Assembly (NCBI GenBank): GCA_963576725.1
Contig: OY755252.1
Span: 23,133,450 to 23,197,449 of the forward strand
DNA length: 64,000 bases
Source: Azorinus chamasolen
Taxonomy: Eukaryota; Mollusca; Bivalvia; Cardiida; Solecurtidae
Direction of reading: 5' to 3'
Made by a program: the position numbers and the translations under genes. Below, one piece after another: positions 35,110 to 45,858 of this stretch. How positions within the stretch are numbered: the first letter of the stretch is position 1; the number at the start of each line of letters is the position of its first letter. The notes under the pieces are model-generated. The model ran no database searches. It saw only the letters and a list, made by a program, of their open reading frames with translations, and was not told the origin of the DNA.

Positions 35110-35540
35110 TTAGACCAGGCGTCCACTAGAACGCCGAATGGTTCCCGAAGGGTTCCAGAATGTGGACATCGCAGATTCTGGATGATTCGACATGCCTTCT
35201 GGATGTTCGGGAACCCTTCCGTGTCATTCATGAACCCTTCCGGGTCCCTTTGGACACTCCGGGGACCGATCGGGATCGAAAAAAAATCGGCATCCAAGTT
35301 TTAAACGTTTTAAAATTTGGACGCCGAATCTTTTATTCGGGAAGGCATCGGAACCTTCTGGAACCCTTCATGACGTTCGGGAACTCTTCGCGGTGGCTTC
35401 GGGGTAGTTTAGGGATCCCCTATTCATGAAGCCGAACCGATGCGGAAGGTTTCCCGAAGGCTTCACGACTGCTTCCCGAAGACGCGGAAGGATTCCCGAA
35501 TCCTCGCGGAAGACATGCCGAATGTATATGTACGAAAGAC
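35110..35540. repeat. TTCnnGAA-rich block
   Basis: In 35142-35500 the eight-base pattern TTCnnGAA occurs eleven times exactly (35142, 35153, 35206, 35227, 35336, 35356, 35376, 35423, 35451, 35473, 35493), plus several near matches. TTCnnGAA is the core of heat shock elements. The block is also GC-richer than its surroundings and looks like a degenerate amplification of GGGAACCCTTCC-like words. Function is unknown. Confidence 0.7.
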
Positions 35541-35581
35541 CGGCGGTGACATTTCCACTTCAAGATTTCACACAATACAAT

Positions 35582-35865
35582 TCGTGCTTTCACGATTTCA
35601 CGATTTCATAATTTCACGATTTCATGATTTCATTTCAAAATTTCACTATTTCACAATTTCACGATTTCACGATTTCAATTTCATGATTTCACAATTTTAC
35701 CATTTCACGATTTCACAATTTCACGATTTCACTTCAATATTTTACGATTTCACAATTTCACAATTACAAAATTTCACGATTTCAAGTTTTTTACAATTTT
35801 ACGATTTCACTTCGCAATTTTACAATTTCTGGATTTCACGACTTCACAATTTCTCGATTAAGCAA
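35582..35865 (+). repeat. Degenerate TTTCACGA/TTTCACAA array
   Basis: Units of about 8-10 bases such as ATTTCACGATTTCACAATTT repeat for ~280 bp. The 152-codon open frame across it (ISRFHDF-like repeats) is a by-product of the repeat. A short inverted version is at 36545-36630. Confidence 0.9.
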
Positions 35866-35984
35866 TTTAAACTTAATGTAAATAGTTTACTCAAGTGACA
35901 CGCTTGACGTAATTACGGCAACATAGTGACACTCATCCTTGAAATCAAGATGGTGATTGGAGTTTCAGAAATACACATTTCTAC

Positions 35985-36411
35985 GCCTTTGCAAACAGAG
36001 TAGACCCAGATCAGACGGATCCTATAGGAGCCATCTGATCAGGGTCTGCTCTGTTTGCTTATTATATAATATAGATATGATTATACGGTTTCTGCAATGC
36101 CTACAATTCCTATGTCCATGTGCTATTAGAACAATTAATCTTCTCATTGTTGTTATATTTTCTGGTCCATCGGGATCATTAGTTTTGATGTTAATCGATT
36201 TGAAAATTGAATACTGCTTAAGACGGTGCTAAGGGGCATGAGTAGTGTTGAACGTTTAATAACTACTCATGAACAGACTCATTAAAACCGAGTCTGCAAT
36301 GTTCCCCTTTGCATTTCTACTTTTGCTTTCGAGGGATCACCCATTTTCAGATTAATTAAGTGCATGATGTTATTATTTCTTACATGGATATTCATAGAAG
36401 AAATGGTTAAA
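35985..36411. mobile_element. W-type MITE enclosing a degenerate 282-bp unit
   Basis: TTTCTACGCCTTTGCAAACA and a perfect-looking hairpin (AGACCCAGATCAGACGG / CCATCTGATCAGGGTCTGC) form the left part. GATATTCATAGAAGAAATGG TTAA forms the right end. Between (36135-36345) lies a 282-bp-unit relative with GAATACTGCTTAAGACGG and GAACAGACTCATTAAAACCG. Confidence 0.55.
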
Positions 36412-36544
36412 CAATCGTGATAGTGGACCATGAGCACATGCTACATGACACATATAGATGTCCTCGGCCATACAGTTCTAGAGAGGAAGATTGTCATAGT
36501 TTTCCGCCGTTTCTTTCAACGTGGCGTTTAATTAAAAATGACAT

Positions 36545-36635
36545 ATTAAAATAATGAAATCGAGAAATTGTGAAATCGTGAAATTGTGAAATCGTTAAAT
36601 TTTGAACTGAAATCGTGAAATCGTGAACTCATGAA
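36545..36635 (-). repeat. Inverted TTTCACGA-type array
   Basis: GAAATTGTGAAATCGTGAAA and following units are the reverse complement of the array at 35582-35865, about 700 bp away. Confidence 0.85.
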
Positions 36636-36691
36636 TTGTATTGTGTAAAATGTTGAAGTTGAAATGACACCGCCAGTCTTTCGTATATATG

Positions 36692-36900
36692 TACAGTTAA
36701 ACCCCGCTAATGCGACCACGTAATAAACAGCCACTGGTGCCGTTTAAAGCAGGTGGTTGCTTAATGCAGGACGAAAGTTATGCAGAAAGCTCCTATAGGA
36801 GCTTTCTGCATAACGTTCGTCCTGTATTAAGCTACCAGCTGCATCTGTCACCCAGAATTATGCCCCTTTTTGGTGGTCGTATTAGCGGGTTTTTACTGTA
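36692..36900. mobile_element. TACAGTAAAACC hairpin MITE
   Basis: TACAGTTAAACCCCGCTAAT and GTATTAGCGGGTTTTTACTG TA ends. Central arms are AGGTGGTTGCTTAATGCAGG and TGTATTAAGCTACCAGCTG, with AAAGCTCCTATAGGAGCTTT in the middle. Confidence 0.85.
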
Positions 36901-36904
36901 TTAT

Positions 36905-38150
36905 GAACAATTCAAAATCGTCTCAGAAGACCCTGATTTCAGCAAAACTTATATATCATTATGTATATCTGAAAAAGAGCGGCTGCCAGATTGTTGAAAT
37001 GATTTCGAGATATAATACACAATATACAAGAAACTTTACTCGGATGTTACAAAACATCATATTTAACATGAGCTAGAAGCTATTTGTCGAATAAAACAAT
37101 AGCTTCTTAACAAAATACATTTATTTACTAACTACCTGGATAAAATGTATGTTTAAAGAACAGGAATAGCTATAAAACATAACACATCTTAGTTTTGCTA
37201 CCTATTATAAATGGCTTTATATAATCAATCCCTTACACTCGTAATTCGAAGAAAACAAAATCAAACACATGAGAGGGAAAGCATTTAGATATAGAGTGTA
37301 TTTGAGCCCTTACCCAATCAGTATCTACATAGTTTGTATTGATATTAATATATAAATGTGTGTGTATCCTTTACAAGTACTATACTTGCAAATATTGTAT
37401 TTGTCTTTTGCAAACAGTGGAGAGTATGAAAAAGGGGTTCCTATTTTACCCACCCAAACAGGGTCCGCAGAATTTGTTATTTTGCAACACATCTATAGCC
37501 GTAATAAATATATATCAATACTTAGTCACATTAACTCTCATGTACACACTTACTTATTGTGTAGTATTAGGATAAGGTAATACATACATTTTTTAAAAAA
37601 AGGTATTAATATTATAGCAAGCATAAGAGGACTGATGCGGGCGTGAAGGGACTGTCAGTCTTCATTGCATGATAATGGTGCCATGTACTCCGACCCACCA
37701 CCCAATTAGGTGTTGGGAACCGGATGCAACGCTGCTCCGTCCGAATGGACCTAGTTAAGATATAGGGGGGAATTCTTTTCCACTCAAAAGAGACATCTTT
37801 TCCACCCCAAAATCTTTGAATGCGAGGAACATAGGTACTGACATTTAAAGCAGTGTAAACGCATACAATATAGCTTCAAAATCAGGGTTTTGATCAGGGT
37901 CTTCACCAGTATTTTTATAGGCCTAATTAAAAATCATCTAGCAAATTTAAGCCTGATAATATAATGAATTGAAAATACAGTTAAACAATAATGGGCCATT
38001 CCACTTTTAAATATCGGCATACAAATTTAATCGTGGAATTTAATCTTCATAAAGTAACTAAATAATAAAACCGTTTTCATAGTTATATGTGTGCATAAAA
38101 TTTGTTTAAAACGTTTTAGATCTACGTACTTCATAATGATGAAAACACCT
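36905..38150. other. No gene recognised
   Basis: AT-rich. A 150-bp less AT-rich patch at 37625-37770 has no recognised content. No exon is supported. Confidence 0.4.
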
Positions 38151-38485
38151 TTGAAAACAGAATAGATTCAGATCAGATTGCTCACGTGGAAGCCGTTTGA
38201 TCCTGGGGTCTGCACTGATTGCTTATCCCATTACATACACACGGATATAACACTTTACCGCCTTTGCAAACAAAGTAAACCTAGATATGAAGGCTCTTGT
38301 AGGAGGTGTCGGATCAGGGCCCATTCTGCATATGAAATTATAAATAAATAGACCTGACTATATTTTCTACCAATATCAAAAAGTTGTTAGCACGTATACC
38401 ATTGTTATAATTCAGCAAGATCTAATAAATATTCATGATGTCATTTTTTTCTGACAGAAATATTAAAATGGGAAAGGGTTAAGAA
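38150..38485. repeat. Two adjacent W-type MITE remnants
   Basis: Hairpins at 38160-38222 (GATTCAGATCAGATTGCTC / GTTTGATCCTGGGGTCTGC) and 38262-38330 (GCAAACAAAGTAAACCTAG / GTCGGATCAGGGCCCATTC), then TTCATGATGTCATTTTTTTC and GGGAAAGGGTTAAG as an end. Confidence 0.5.
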
Positions 38486-38639
38486 ATAGAATAGATCTGA
38501 ATTCTTTAGTAGGTTTCTTCATTTTTGATCCAAAATTTGGTGCTTTACCTTGAGAAAGATTTTAATCTGAAATGCAGAGGACTAACTCTTCAATCCATTT
38601 GTTTGATATACAGTGGATATCTGATATTATAGCTTTGAA

Positions 38640-38745
38640 CAAAACAGTTTTAAGAACATGTCGTTCCCTAAATGAGCAAATCGTCGACACTAGCCGGGAT
38701 CGAACCGCTAAACTTTCGATTCTTATTGTTGGCCAACCCGTTTCA
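38640..38745 (-). repeat. Possible tRNA-derived SINE fragment
   Basis: On the minus strand, TTTAGCGGTTCGATCCCGGC has a box B-like GGTTCGATCC, but box A is not convincing. Weak call. Confidence 0.25.
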
Positions 38746-38959
38746 TTTGGACTTTTTTGAAAACGGCTATCATCGATAAGATCCGAAATCTCCGCATGAA
38801 ACGGAAAACTGAGGCACCAACCGCAACTTCTCTGGTATAAGCGTTTCTTTACGCGTTTAAACAGTTTAAAGCGTAATCGTTCGTTAAGCGTTCGTTAACT
38901 ACCCGTTTCTTACGCGTAGAAAACCGCGTAAATGGGTAGGAATAGCGTATTTACCACTG

Positions 38960-39770
38960 TAGTATGTCCTTAAAGGCCTAGTCCCAACCCGCCGTGTGTG
39001 TTTTTAGTCCATACGATTTCAGGAGAGGCCATGGCCGCTACGCTTGTTTCTGAAAACGTGGGGAAGTGGTAGCAAGTGCAGGGAAGGAGTACGTCAACGC
39101 ACGTCACATGCACGGTTGCGCAAGGTGTGCGAACGTGGCCCGCACGCCACGACTGGCCGTGAGTGGTTGCGTGCATCGTAAGTTACACACCAGGAAAGTG
39201 AGTTGTACGTGCTTACAACGTGCTTACAATGTACGATCTCCGTGCGATTGCCACGTTATCGTACTGAGACCGTATTTGCATATGATGTTCACGTACGTTG
39301 TCCTAACTCACTAGCATGTTGTATGTGCGTGCAAGTGCGCTGAACGTGATTGGTTTCGCCCGATGCCGGGAAAGGGGATATATTTAGAGGACGACCATCC
39401 GATCTTCGCCAGAAGTCCCAGCTGCTGCTGCATCATGATACCACCCATTCCACCTCAGAGACTTCAGGTTCTGATACTGTAACAGCAGCGCATGAGCACG
39501 ACGTGGTATTGTTTGCCTTAATAGTGGGGAGGGAGAGGAAACCGCCAAAGCATGAGATGGAGCGTTTTCCCATGGATCACGAGGAGGAGGATGTTTTGGG
39601 CAGTGCAAAACGTTGTTCCATGAGTTAGAGCGTGAATCCGAATGAACCCAAAGTTCTTCGCCGAGCTCCTGCTTCGAGCGACCCTCGCGTCACCACGGGC
39701 CCAGTGTGTGTCTCCACAATCAACGAGGTTCGGATAACCTGTTTAATAGCATCACATCTTTTTGTTTACC
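38960..39770. other. GC-rich patch, CG-rich, no assigned gene
   Basis: About 800 bp is clearly richer in G+C and in CG dinucleotides than all surrounding DNA, and is open for 75-92 codons in several frames (39066-39314 and 39350-39628 on +, 39384-39608 on -). None shows a recognisable domain. A fragment of a DNA transposon or a promoter CpG patch are both possible. Confidence 0.4.
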
Positions 39771-39907
39771 AGACTCTAAAATTATGTTATTCGGAGATCT
39801 TAGGCTTTCAATGGAAATGAATAAGGCAATATTTTCTGAAGCTCAGCAATGCATTGTATAAACCAAAAGGTCCACGCCTTGATTCAATGTTTATGAACCA
39901 GAACATC

Positions 39908-39908
<1 letters not shown>

Positions 39909-39966
<58 letters not shown>
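39909..39966. repeat. (TA)n microsatellite
   Basis: About 28 uninterrupted TA units at the left border of the duplicated segment 39968-40900. Confidence 0.98.
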
Positions 39967-39968
<2 letters not shown>

Positions 39969-40337
39969 ACACTTTTTGTTCCATGAATACCGTTCTGTTT
40001 CGTTTTATCTCCATTTCTCTGTTCTTTCCCGATTAAACATACATTTCAGCAGTGCATTATACAATGGTGTATCTTGAGCTTTTGTACAGCATTATATGCC
40101 AAGGAGAGGTATTTTATAAGCTCGCAGCTTTCATTCCAATCCTTATAAGAAGCTATGTACATTGAAGCATTTTGAATATTGCAGATAAAAAAATGTTTAA
40201 ACCAATCAGTGCGCACAGCGTGCGTTGTAATTGCGGAGCACTTGCTTACGCTTTACGGTCCATGTGAGAATATCAGCCAGAGCACACTTTGCAAGAGAAG
40301 GGTGCGGAACTTGTCCCAGACCATGAACATTACTATG

Positions 40338-40760
40338 TACAGTAGAACCCTTCTCAATCGCAATTTATGACAGGACAAATTTAGGTTTTTTATGCAGGTG
40401 GTTGCTTAATGCAGTGTGAAAGCCATGCAGAAAGGTCATTTTCCGGAGCTTTCTGCATGACTTTCAACCTGCATTAACCCTTCTCTTGCTAAATTGTAAA
40501 ATGCATTTCTCCTTTAAAATGCATGCCCTGTTGTATAATTACATGTATCTTCACTGTGTACACGAATCTCGCTGTGCAATCACTACTGTGGAGTGCACCG
40601 GTTGCACAATCAACTTGTCAATAGTACAGACCCTGATGAGACAGCTCCTGCAGGAGCTGTCTCATCTGGGTCTTCACTATTTACAGGTAGGTATATTGAC
40701 GTGAACAGCAAGCGAAGGGTTAAGTTGCCATATGTTTGAACGACAGGTGATACGATTGTT
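40338..40760. mobile_element. Hairpin MITE split by a Y-type MITE
   Basis: ACAGTAGAACCCTTCTCAAT opens it. Arm TGCAGGTGGTTGCTTAATGC faces GCATTAA.. after the nested element, which rejoins at GTTGCCATATGTTTGAACG. The paralogue at 7112-7290 is uninterrupted. Confidence 0.75.
40474..40724 (+). mobile_element. TTAA MITE, Y type, with proven empty site
   Basis: TTAACCCTTCTCTTGCT .. AGCAAGCGAAGGGTTAA. The paralogous site at 7245-7255 reads GCATTAAGTTG with a single TTAA. This directly shows a four-base TTAA target duplication. Confidence 0.92.
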
Positions 40761-41109
40761 GACGTCCAACTTAAAGGGTTAAATACTGTAAAAAAATTCG
40801 CTACGCCTGTTACATAAAACTATACAAAAGCATACATTTTCATAAAGTAGTGTTTTTTAACAAAAAAAGTCAAATATTTGCTCAGTTGTCATTCTGTGTA
40901 CAAATAGTGTAAACTGATTATAACTGCACGTGATCGATTGAACTGCAACGATAAAAGAATACATTAAGACTCTATAACGGACTTGTGAAGAGTTTAATAC
41001 TTAGTAATGTTAAGTAATTGTTTAAGACTGTTCTTGAAACTGATTGTCGGGTGTAGATATACTCCATGAGCCATATAGGAGTAATCGTCCAGACAAAAAA
41101 CTATGAAAA

Positions 41110-41335
41110 AATACAAGGGGAAATCACTCCAATATTAGTGAAGCCAAAGTTATGGACCTTGTGCATGACATATTTTCTCATCATGCTCTTTCCGTGTATG
41201 AAGTTTGTCCGGACAAAAAAGTGAAAAACATTACAAGGGCCAATAACTACTATATTACCGAAGCCAGAGTTATGGACCTTGTGCATGACACTTCCTCTCA
41301 TTATGCTCTTTCCATATTTAGTGATTGCCCTACTT
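41110..41335 (+). repeat. Two tandem ~117-bp repeats
   Basis: AGTTATGGACCTTGTGCATG occurs at 41149 and 41269 within longer similar units (..CATTATGCTCTTTCC). Both strands are open across it because of the repeat. Confidence 0.8.
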
Positions 41336-41359
41336 TTCCATCCAATCAACGAGCCGCAT

Positions 41360-42330
41360 TTTTTATTTTTTTCAGACTCTAATCCTCATAAATTTTATAA
41401 GATCGACTCTAACTTTCGAAGACAAACCTACCAGTGCGCATGCGCAACAAAACTCCGCCCACTACTAGACAAATCGAACGAGTTGCTGTTATGACGCTAT
41501 CGACACGTGAACGAGTATACACAAGTACACGTGTGTAAAACGTGGGAGAGGAAGACTATGTAATGCAAACAACTTAGAGGCAGAATTATAGACCCAATAG
41601 TAATTGTGCAAATAAACTGAGAGGCAGAATTATAGACCCAATAGAAAATGGACAAATAAATCACGAAACATCCCACCTGTTGAAGCAGGATTATATTGAA
41701 AAAGGACTAATGTAAATAAGCAAATAAATCAGGAAATAAGCGCAAACCTGTATTCGAAACCGCAATCCGTTCAACAAAACATAAACAATCAAACCTGTAA
41801 TATTTTGTAATTATTCTTATTTCAATATTCTGATAATACTATAATGAATGTTTGGGTTTCGGTACCAGTGAAGATTTAAATCTGTGTAAACCGAGTAGAC
41901 CCTGATTAGACAGCATATGAGTTGTCTGATCTGGGTCTTCTCGGCTTACAAATCTTCGTTAGATAAGTCTGCTTGCTCGGTGCCAGAGAGCAGGTCAACG
42001 ACAGATTGTTGTCATTATTGTTGTTATTATTGTGCCTCCAGAAAATTGTGTCAAACTGTTTTACATAGACGGGGAATATTTGATTACGTGACAAAGCCAA
42101 ATATGGCAATGTTTACAAGAAAAAGGCGCGAAATCAGTTTCACTGTGTAGGATTTTCAAAACATAAACACGTGAGAATATTAACAAAGACGACGTTTGTT
42201 TGATTGGTGGGTTTTCTGGGTATTTTGCATAAACGGATAATGTTTTAGATGTACCATAATCACGTGACTATATACAAGTTTGTCATTGCTCAGTGGGCGG
42301 GGCTTATAAACTGAGCCTGTTGAAAAGTAG
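41360..42330. other. No gene; W-type hairpin and short duplications
   Basis: AGGCAGAATTATAGACCCAA is repeated at 41579 and 41622. A W-type hairpin (GAGTAGACCCTGATTAGAC / GTCTGATCTGGGTCTTC) lies at 41893-41942. No exon is supported. Confidence 0.45.
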
Positions 42331-42342
42331 GGCAATCACTAA

Positions 42343-42457
42343 ATCGGTTAGAGCTTATAAACTGCAGTCTTCGAAAATAAGACGGCCTAAAACGCTTCGC
42401 TTCGCTCGCGTTATCGGCCGTCTTATTTCCGAAGACTGCAGTTTATAAGCTCTAACC
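42343..42457. repeat. Foldback hairpin, ~115 bp
   Basis: Arms TTAGAGCTTATAAACTGCAG / CTGCAGTTTATAAGCTCTAA, then TCTTCGAAAATAAGACGGCC / GGCCGTCTTATTTCCGAAGA, are almost perfectly complementary and enclose a GCTTCGCTTCGCTCGCG loop. Of the same style as the hairpin of the S elements, but with different sequence. Confidence 0.85.
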
Positions 42458-42650
42458 TATACATGAAGTTTCAATCAACTGGAATTATCTGGACAAGAAA
42501 GTGTGACGGACAGACGAACAGACAGACAAACAGACAACTCTCACACTCTCTCCATATAAATTCAACTCAACTCAACTCAAAAAAAAGATTGCATTAAACA
42601 CATATACATATGCTTATAGCAAACTATAAATATGGGGGGAGACATATAGA

Positions 42651-43654
42651 GAATAATAGGTTAGTGCCGTAGATGGGACGCTTTATCCGACGAGGGGAGA
42701 AAACGTTGAGGCGAGGCTTGCCGAGCCTCAACTGTTTTATCTCCGAGTCGGATAAAGGCGTCCCATCTTCGGCACTAACCTATTATTCGATTTATCCAGT
42801 TAATATAGTTAAATCTTTTTTTATAGACTCATAACACTCTTGAAATAATTTACATTGAAAATGCAGTTTTTCGATCAACGGATCCCTCCCTTTTCACTTC
42901 CATTTACACGTAAATAGATCTAATGAGCTACCGCAGAGGAATATAGTTTCGATACTTGTATTACTAGAAGGGAAACGTGGTTGAATTTGAAAAATAAGAT
43001 GATTTGAATCGAGGGTCGATAAGTTATTTCAAACAGACATGATCTAGATCTATATTCTTTGGTCAAATTCGAGTTACTAGTCTCGGTTTCTATTTTTAGA
43101 TTCTACCTAACGTCACTCAGAAATCGATGGAACTGAACAGGCTATATTAAGGTTTATGACTATCACCGCCCCTGTAAGAGTTTATCAATCAAATAATCAT
43201 GAGAGTGAAAAGAAAACATTTACTATTTATCTGTCAATCTTTGCTTCCAGGTTTGATTTTATTTTGCCAGCCGTGGATTAAATTAGTAAAAGTGATAAAT
43301 CAACGTCATTTTGTATGTGGCCTCAGTGGCGTAATCGGTAAGGGCGACGTCTCTAGAGAGATTAGAATTAGTTTTTGTAGGATCAGGCGCGGGTTCGAAT
43401 CCAGCTGTAGCCAATTATTTTTATTTTTTCTCATTTGAATAATTCTTCTGGTGACCAAATAGATCTGTTAGATCTATTCCATCAACATGTTTATGAATAT
43501 TTACAGAAAACTAAAATAGTTCCATGGTTATAGAATCATTACGCCTATTTACTAACCTAATAAACCTTCCACTACCGGAAGTAACCTAATAAACCTAAGT
43601 TTATTTGCACCCCCTTTATTATGTCACTAGAGAAGCCTGGTGACTGGATAAAAT
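42651..43654 (+). mobile_element. S element copy 3, intact
   Basis: Hairpin 42651-42788 (AATAATAGGTTAGTGCCG / CGGCACTAACCTATTATT), then ATTTATCCAGTTAA; the far end is GTGACTGGATAAAATA. The tRNA-like module is at 43317-43412. Tandem 282-bp PLE units abut the right end directly. Confidence 0.8.
43317..43412 (+). ncRNA. tRNA-like module of S element copy 3
   Basis: GGCCTCAGTGGCGTAATCGG as box A region and GCGGGTTCGAATCCAGC as box B. 5' GGCCTCA pairs imperfectly with 3' TGTAGCC (five of seven). About 20 bases longer than a standard tRNA between the boxes. It may retain a pol III internal promoter. Confidence 0.6.
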
Positions 43655-43657
43655 AAA

Positions 43658-44230
43658 TTCTGAAAGGGGGTGATCCCCCGAGAGCAAAAATTGCAACACA
43701 AAATGAGAAAATTGCAGACTCGGTTTTATTGAGTCTGTTCATGAACAGTAATTGAAAGTGCAACACTGATCACACCCCCTAGCACCGGCTTAAGCGGTAT
43801 TCAATTTTCAGAACAAGAAGTACTGAAATTCATGATCTCGAAGGATCAGAAGGTATAACAACACTGAGAATGAAGTACGGGGCGACGTTTTACGGCCGCC
43901 ACACAAGCACTTAACACCTGCTGTTGTGAAGATTATAAATTCTGAAAGGGGGTGATCCCCCGAGAGCAAAAATTGCAACACAAAATGAGAAAATTGCAGA
44001 CTCGGTTTTATTGAGTCTGTTCATGAACAGTAATTGAAAGTGCAACACTGCTCACGCCCCCTAGCACCGGCTTAAGCGGTATTCAATTTTCAGAACAAGA
44101 AGTACTGAAATTCATGATCTCGAAGGATCAGAAGGTATAACAACACTGAGAATGAAGTACGGGGCGACGTTTTACGGCCGCCACACAAGCACTTAACACC
44201 TGCTGTTGTGAAGATTATAAATTCTGAAAG
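43658..44230 (+). repeat. Two near-identical 282-bp PLE units in tandem
   Basis: Unit starts (TTCTGAAAG) lie at 43658, 43940 and 44222. The first two units differ by only a few bases, and the third is cut off after nine. Each has GGGGGTGATCCCCCGAGAGC at its head, GAACAGTAATTGAAAGTGC, CTAGCACCGGCTTAAGCGG and CTGTTGTGAAGATTATAAA. Confidence 0.9.
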
Positions 44231-44259
44231 GATAGCTTATATTAAGTGCTTTACAGCCA

Positions 44260-45680
44260 AACCTTTCTAAACGGGACATTAAACTTGGTTTAAATATCGG
44301 TCTTGTAGACAGGTGGCAGCTCCTCTATCTACTGACTTTCACCCTGCAATAAGCAGCAGCCATCTGCTTAAAATATATAAATTATCCTCCAGTAGAATTC
44401 AGATTTAGACAAATGTTTCTGTAGGTGGTTTCTTGATGCACAAAGAAAGTAATGCCGGAAGCTCGAGCTTTCACGGTAATTTTGCCTTGTATTAAGTAAC
44501 AACCTACTAGCAAGACTCGGGGTTACACCTTTTTGGTTGTCGCTTTATAGACGGGTTGTCCTGTACATGGTTACACATTCATCGTTGTGTAGTGCACTGA
44601 ATAAGCATGGATGTTTCATTGCAAATTAATATGTATAATGTTAAAACTGAGTATTAAACTATTAATCAAAACCATTTACATATGTCTATTTTCTCAAATA
44701 GCTACAACTGCTCCAACTTCTTTATTACATAGAAATAGGGTTTAAGAAGAATACCCGCAAAGTTCATTTCAATATCGTAAATTTTACATCTACTATCTGT
44801 ATCCTTCAGAGAAATAATACGTTCATGGAATTGATTGAGATATGTTCATATTACGACTATTGCTTGATTACATTCGTGGAGATATGACATAGATAAAAAC
44901 CATTCTGAACCCAACATTAAAATCAGTATCAAAACCTGTTTTCAGACAGGTGGTAGCTCAATGCATGTTGACAGTCATGCAAAAAACCAACAAAGGACTT
45001 TCCACCTGCTTTAAGCAGTCACATGCCTAAAAAGACCTATAATGTTCTTTAATAAAATACCGGTTTAAAGGGGTTTACACATCTGGGTATTTAGTTCATT
45101 TTTAAGTATCTTTTGTGAATCAGAGTATCTGTATTACTTAGATGACATGTCCAAATTAAAATATCTGGAAGGATTTATTTTTCATTAATAGTGTTATATT
45201 CTATAACATTTAAATTACAATTTTGAATACGGTGCTCACCCTGATCACATAACTCCTACATAAACCCTTTGGGTCTCTACTGTCGTTCTATGTCCCATTT
45301 CAAGAACCATCATGTAAAACAGATTGGATTCAGCACCGAGTAATTCATCAGGGTATTTTTCTTACATTGGGTTTATCAGCTTCTTACACGTTTGAACTAA
45401 CTGGACGGAAGCATTTACCAGATCACATTTTGAGCATTTGTTATATTATACCACGGGATAATTGGGTTATGAGTCTGCGTATATCCTGTTCCACAAATAA
45501 TATGTAAATGTTTTTACTGATACGTCTTTTCCATGAATTGATTTCTAAATTATAAATAGATGTTTTATGTATGTAGACAGGTGGCTGCTTAATACATGGT
45601 GAAGAAAATTCATGAATTTCATCCTGCATTAAGCTACCACCTGGTAAAGATACTTTATTTATATTCGAACTAACGGGATT
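44260..45680. repeat. Cluster of decayed hairpin-MITE cores
   Basis: Imperfect cores are visible at 44265-44420, 44420-44570, 44945-45075 and 45575-45690. Each has a GGTGG.(T/A)GCTTAAT.C-like left arm and a TTAAGC..CCACCT-like right arm. No exon is seen between them. Confidence 0.5.
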
Positions 45681-45858
45681 TCACTGTACTTAATATAAGT
45701 TCAACTCTGACACTGGAACATCCAATGCCCTCTTCTGCTGTGCTCTCAGATCGCTCCTTTCGGATTTCCAGTAGGCCTATCCCAATACACAGTCACCTGT
45801 CTAATAAAAGTTGCATCTGGTATCACTGATTTATGGCTCATGGACTACGTTTGACTGT

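Larger units (their letters stand above)
39968..40900 (+). repeat. Duplicated segment, partner of 6480-7470
   Basis: Same order of sequence as 6480-7400, with extra insertion of a Y-type MITE (40474-40724) and small deletions. Confidence 0.7.

Noticed and set aside
35440..35898. 152-codon frame with ISRFHDF-like repeats as a repeat protein
   Set aside because: The open frame follows from the TTTCACGA simple array; no splice or start context supports it.
43317..43412. Functional tRNA gene (perhaps tRNA-Arg with intron)
   Set aside because: Acceptor pairing is only five of seven, the anticodon arm is not clear, and the same module is repeated inside a mobile element.
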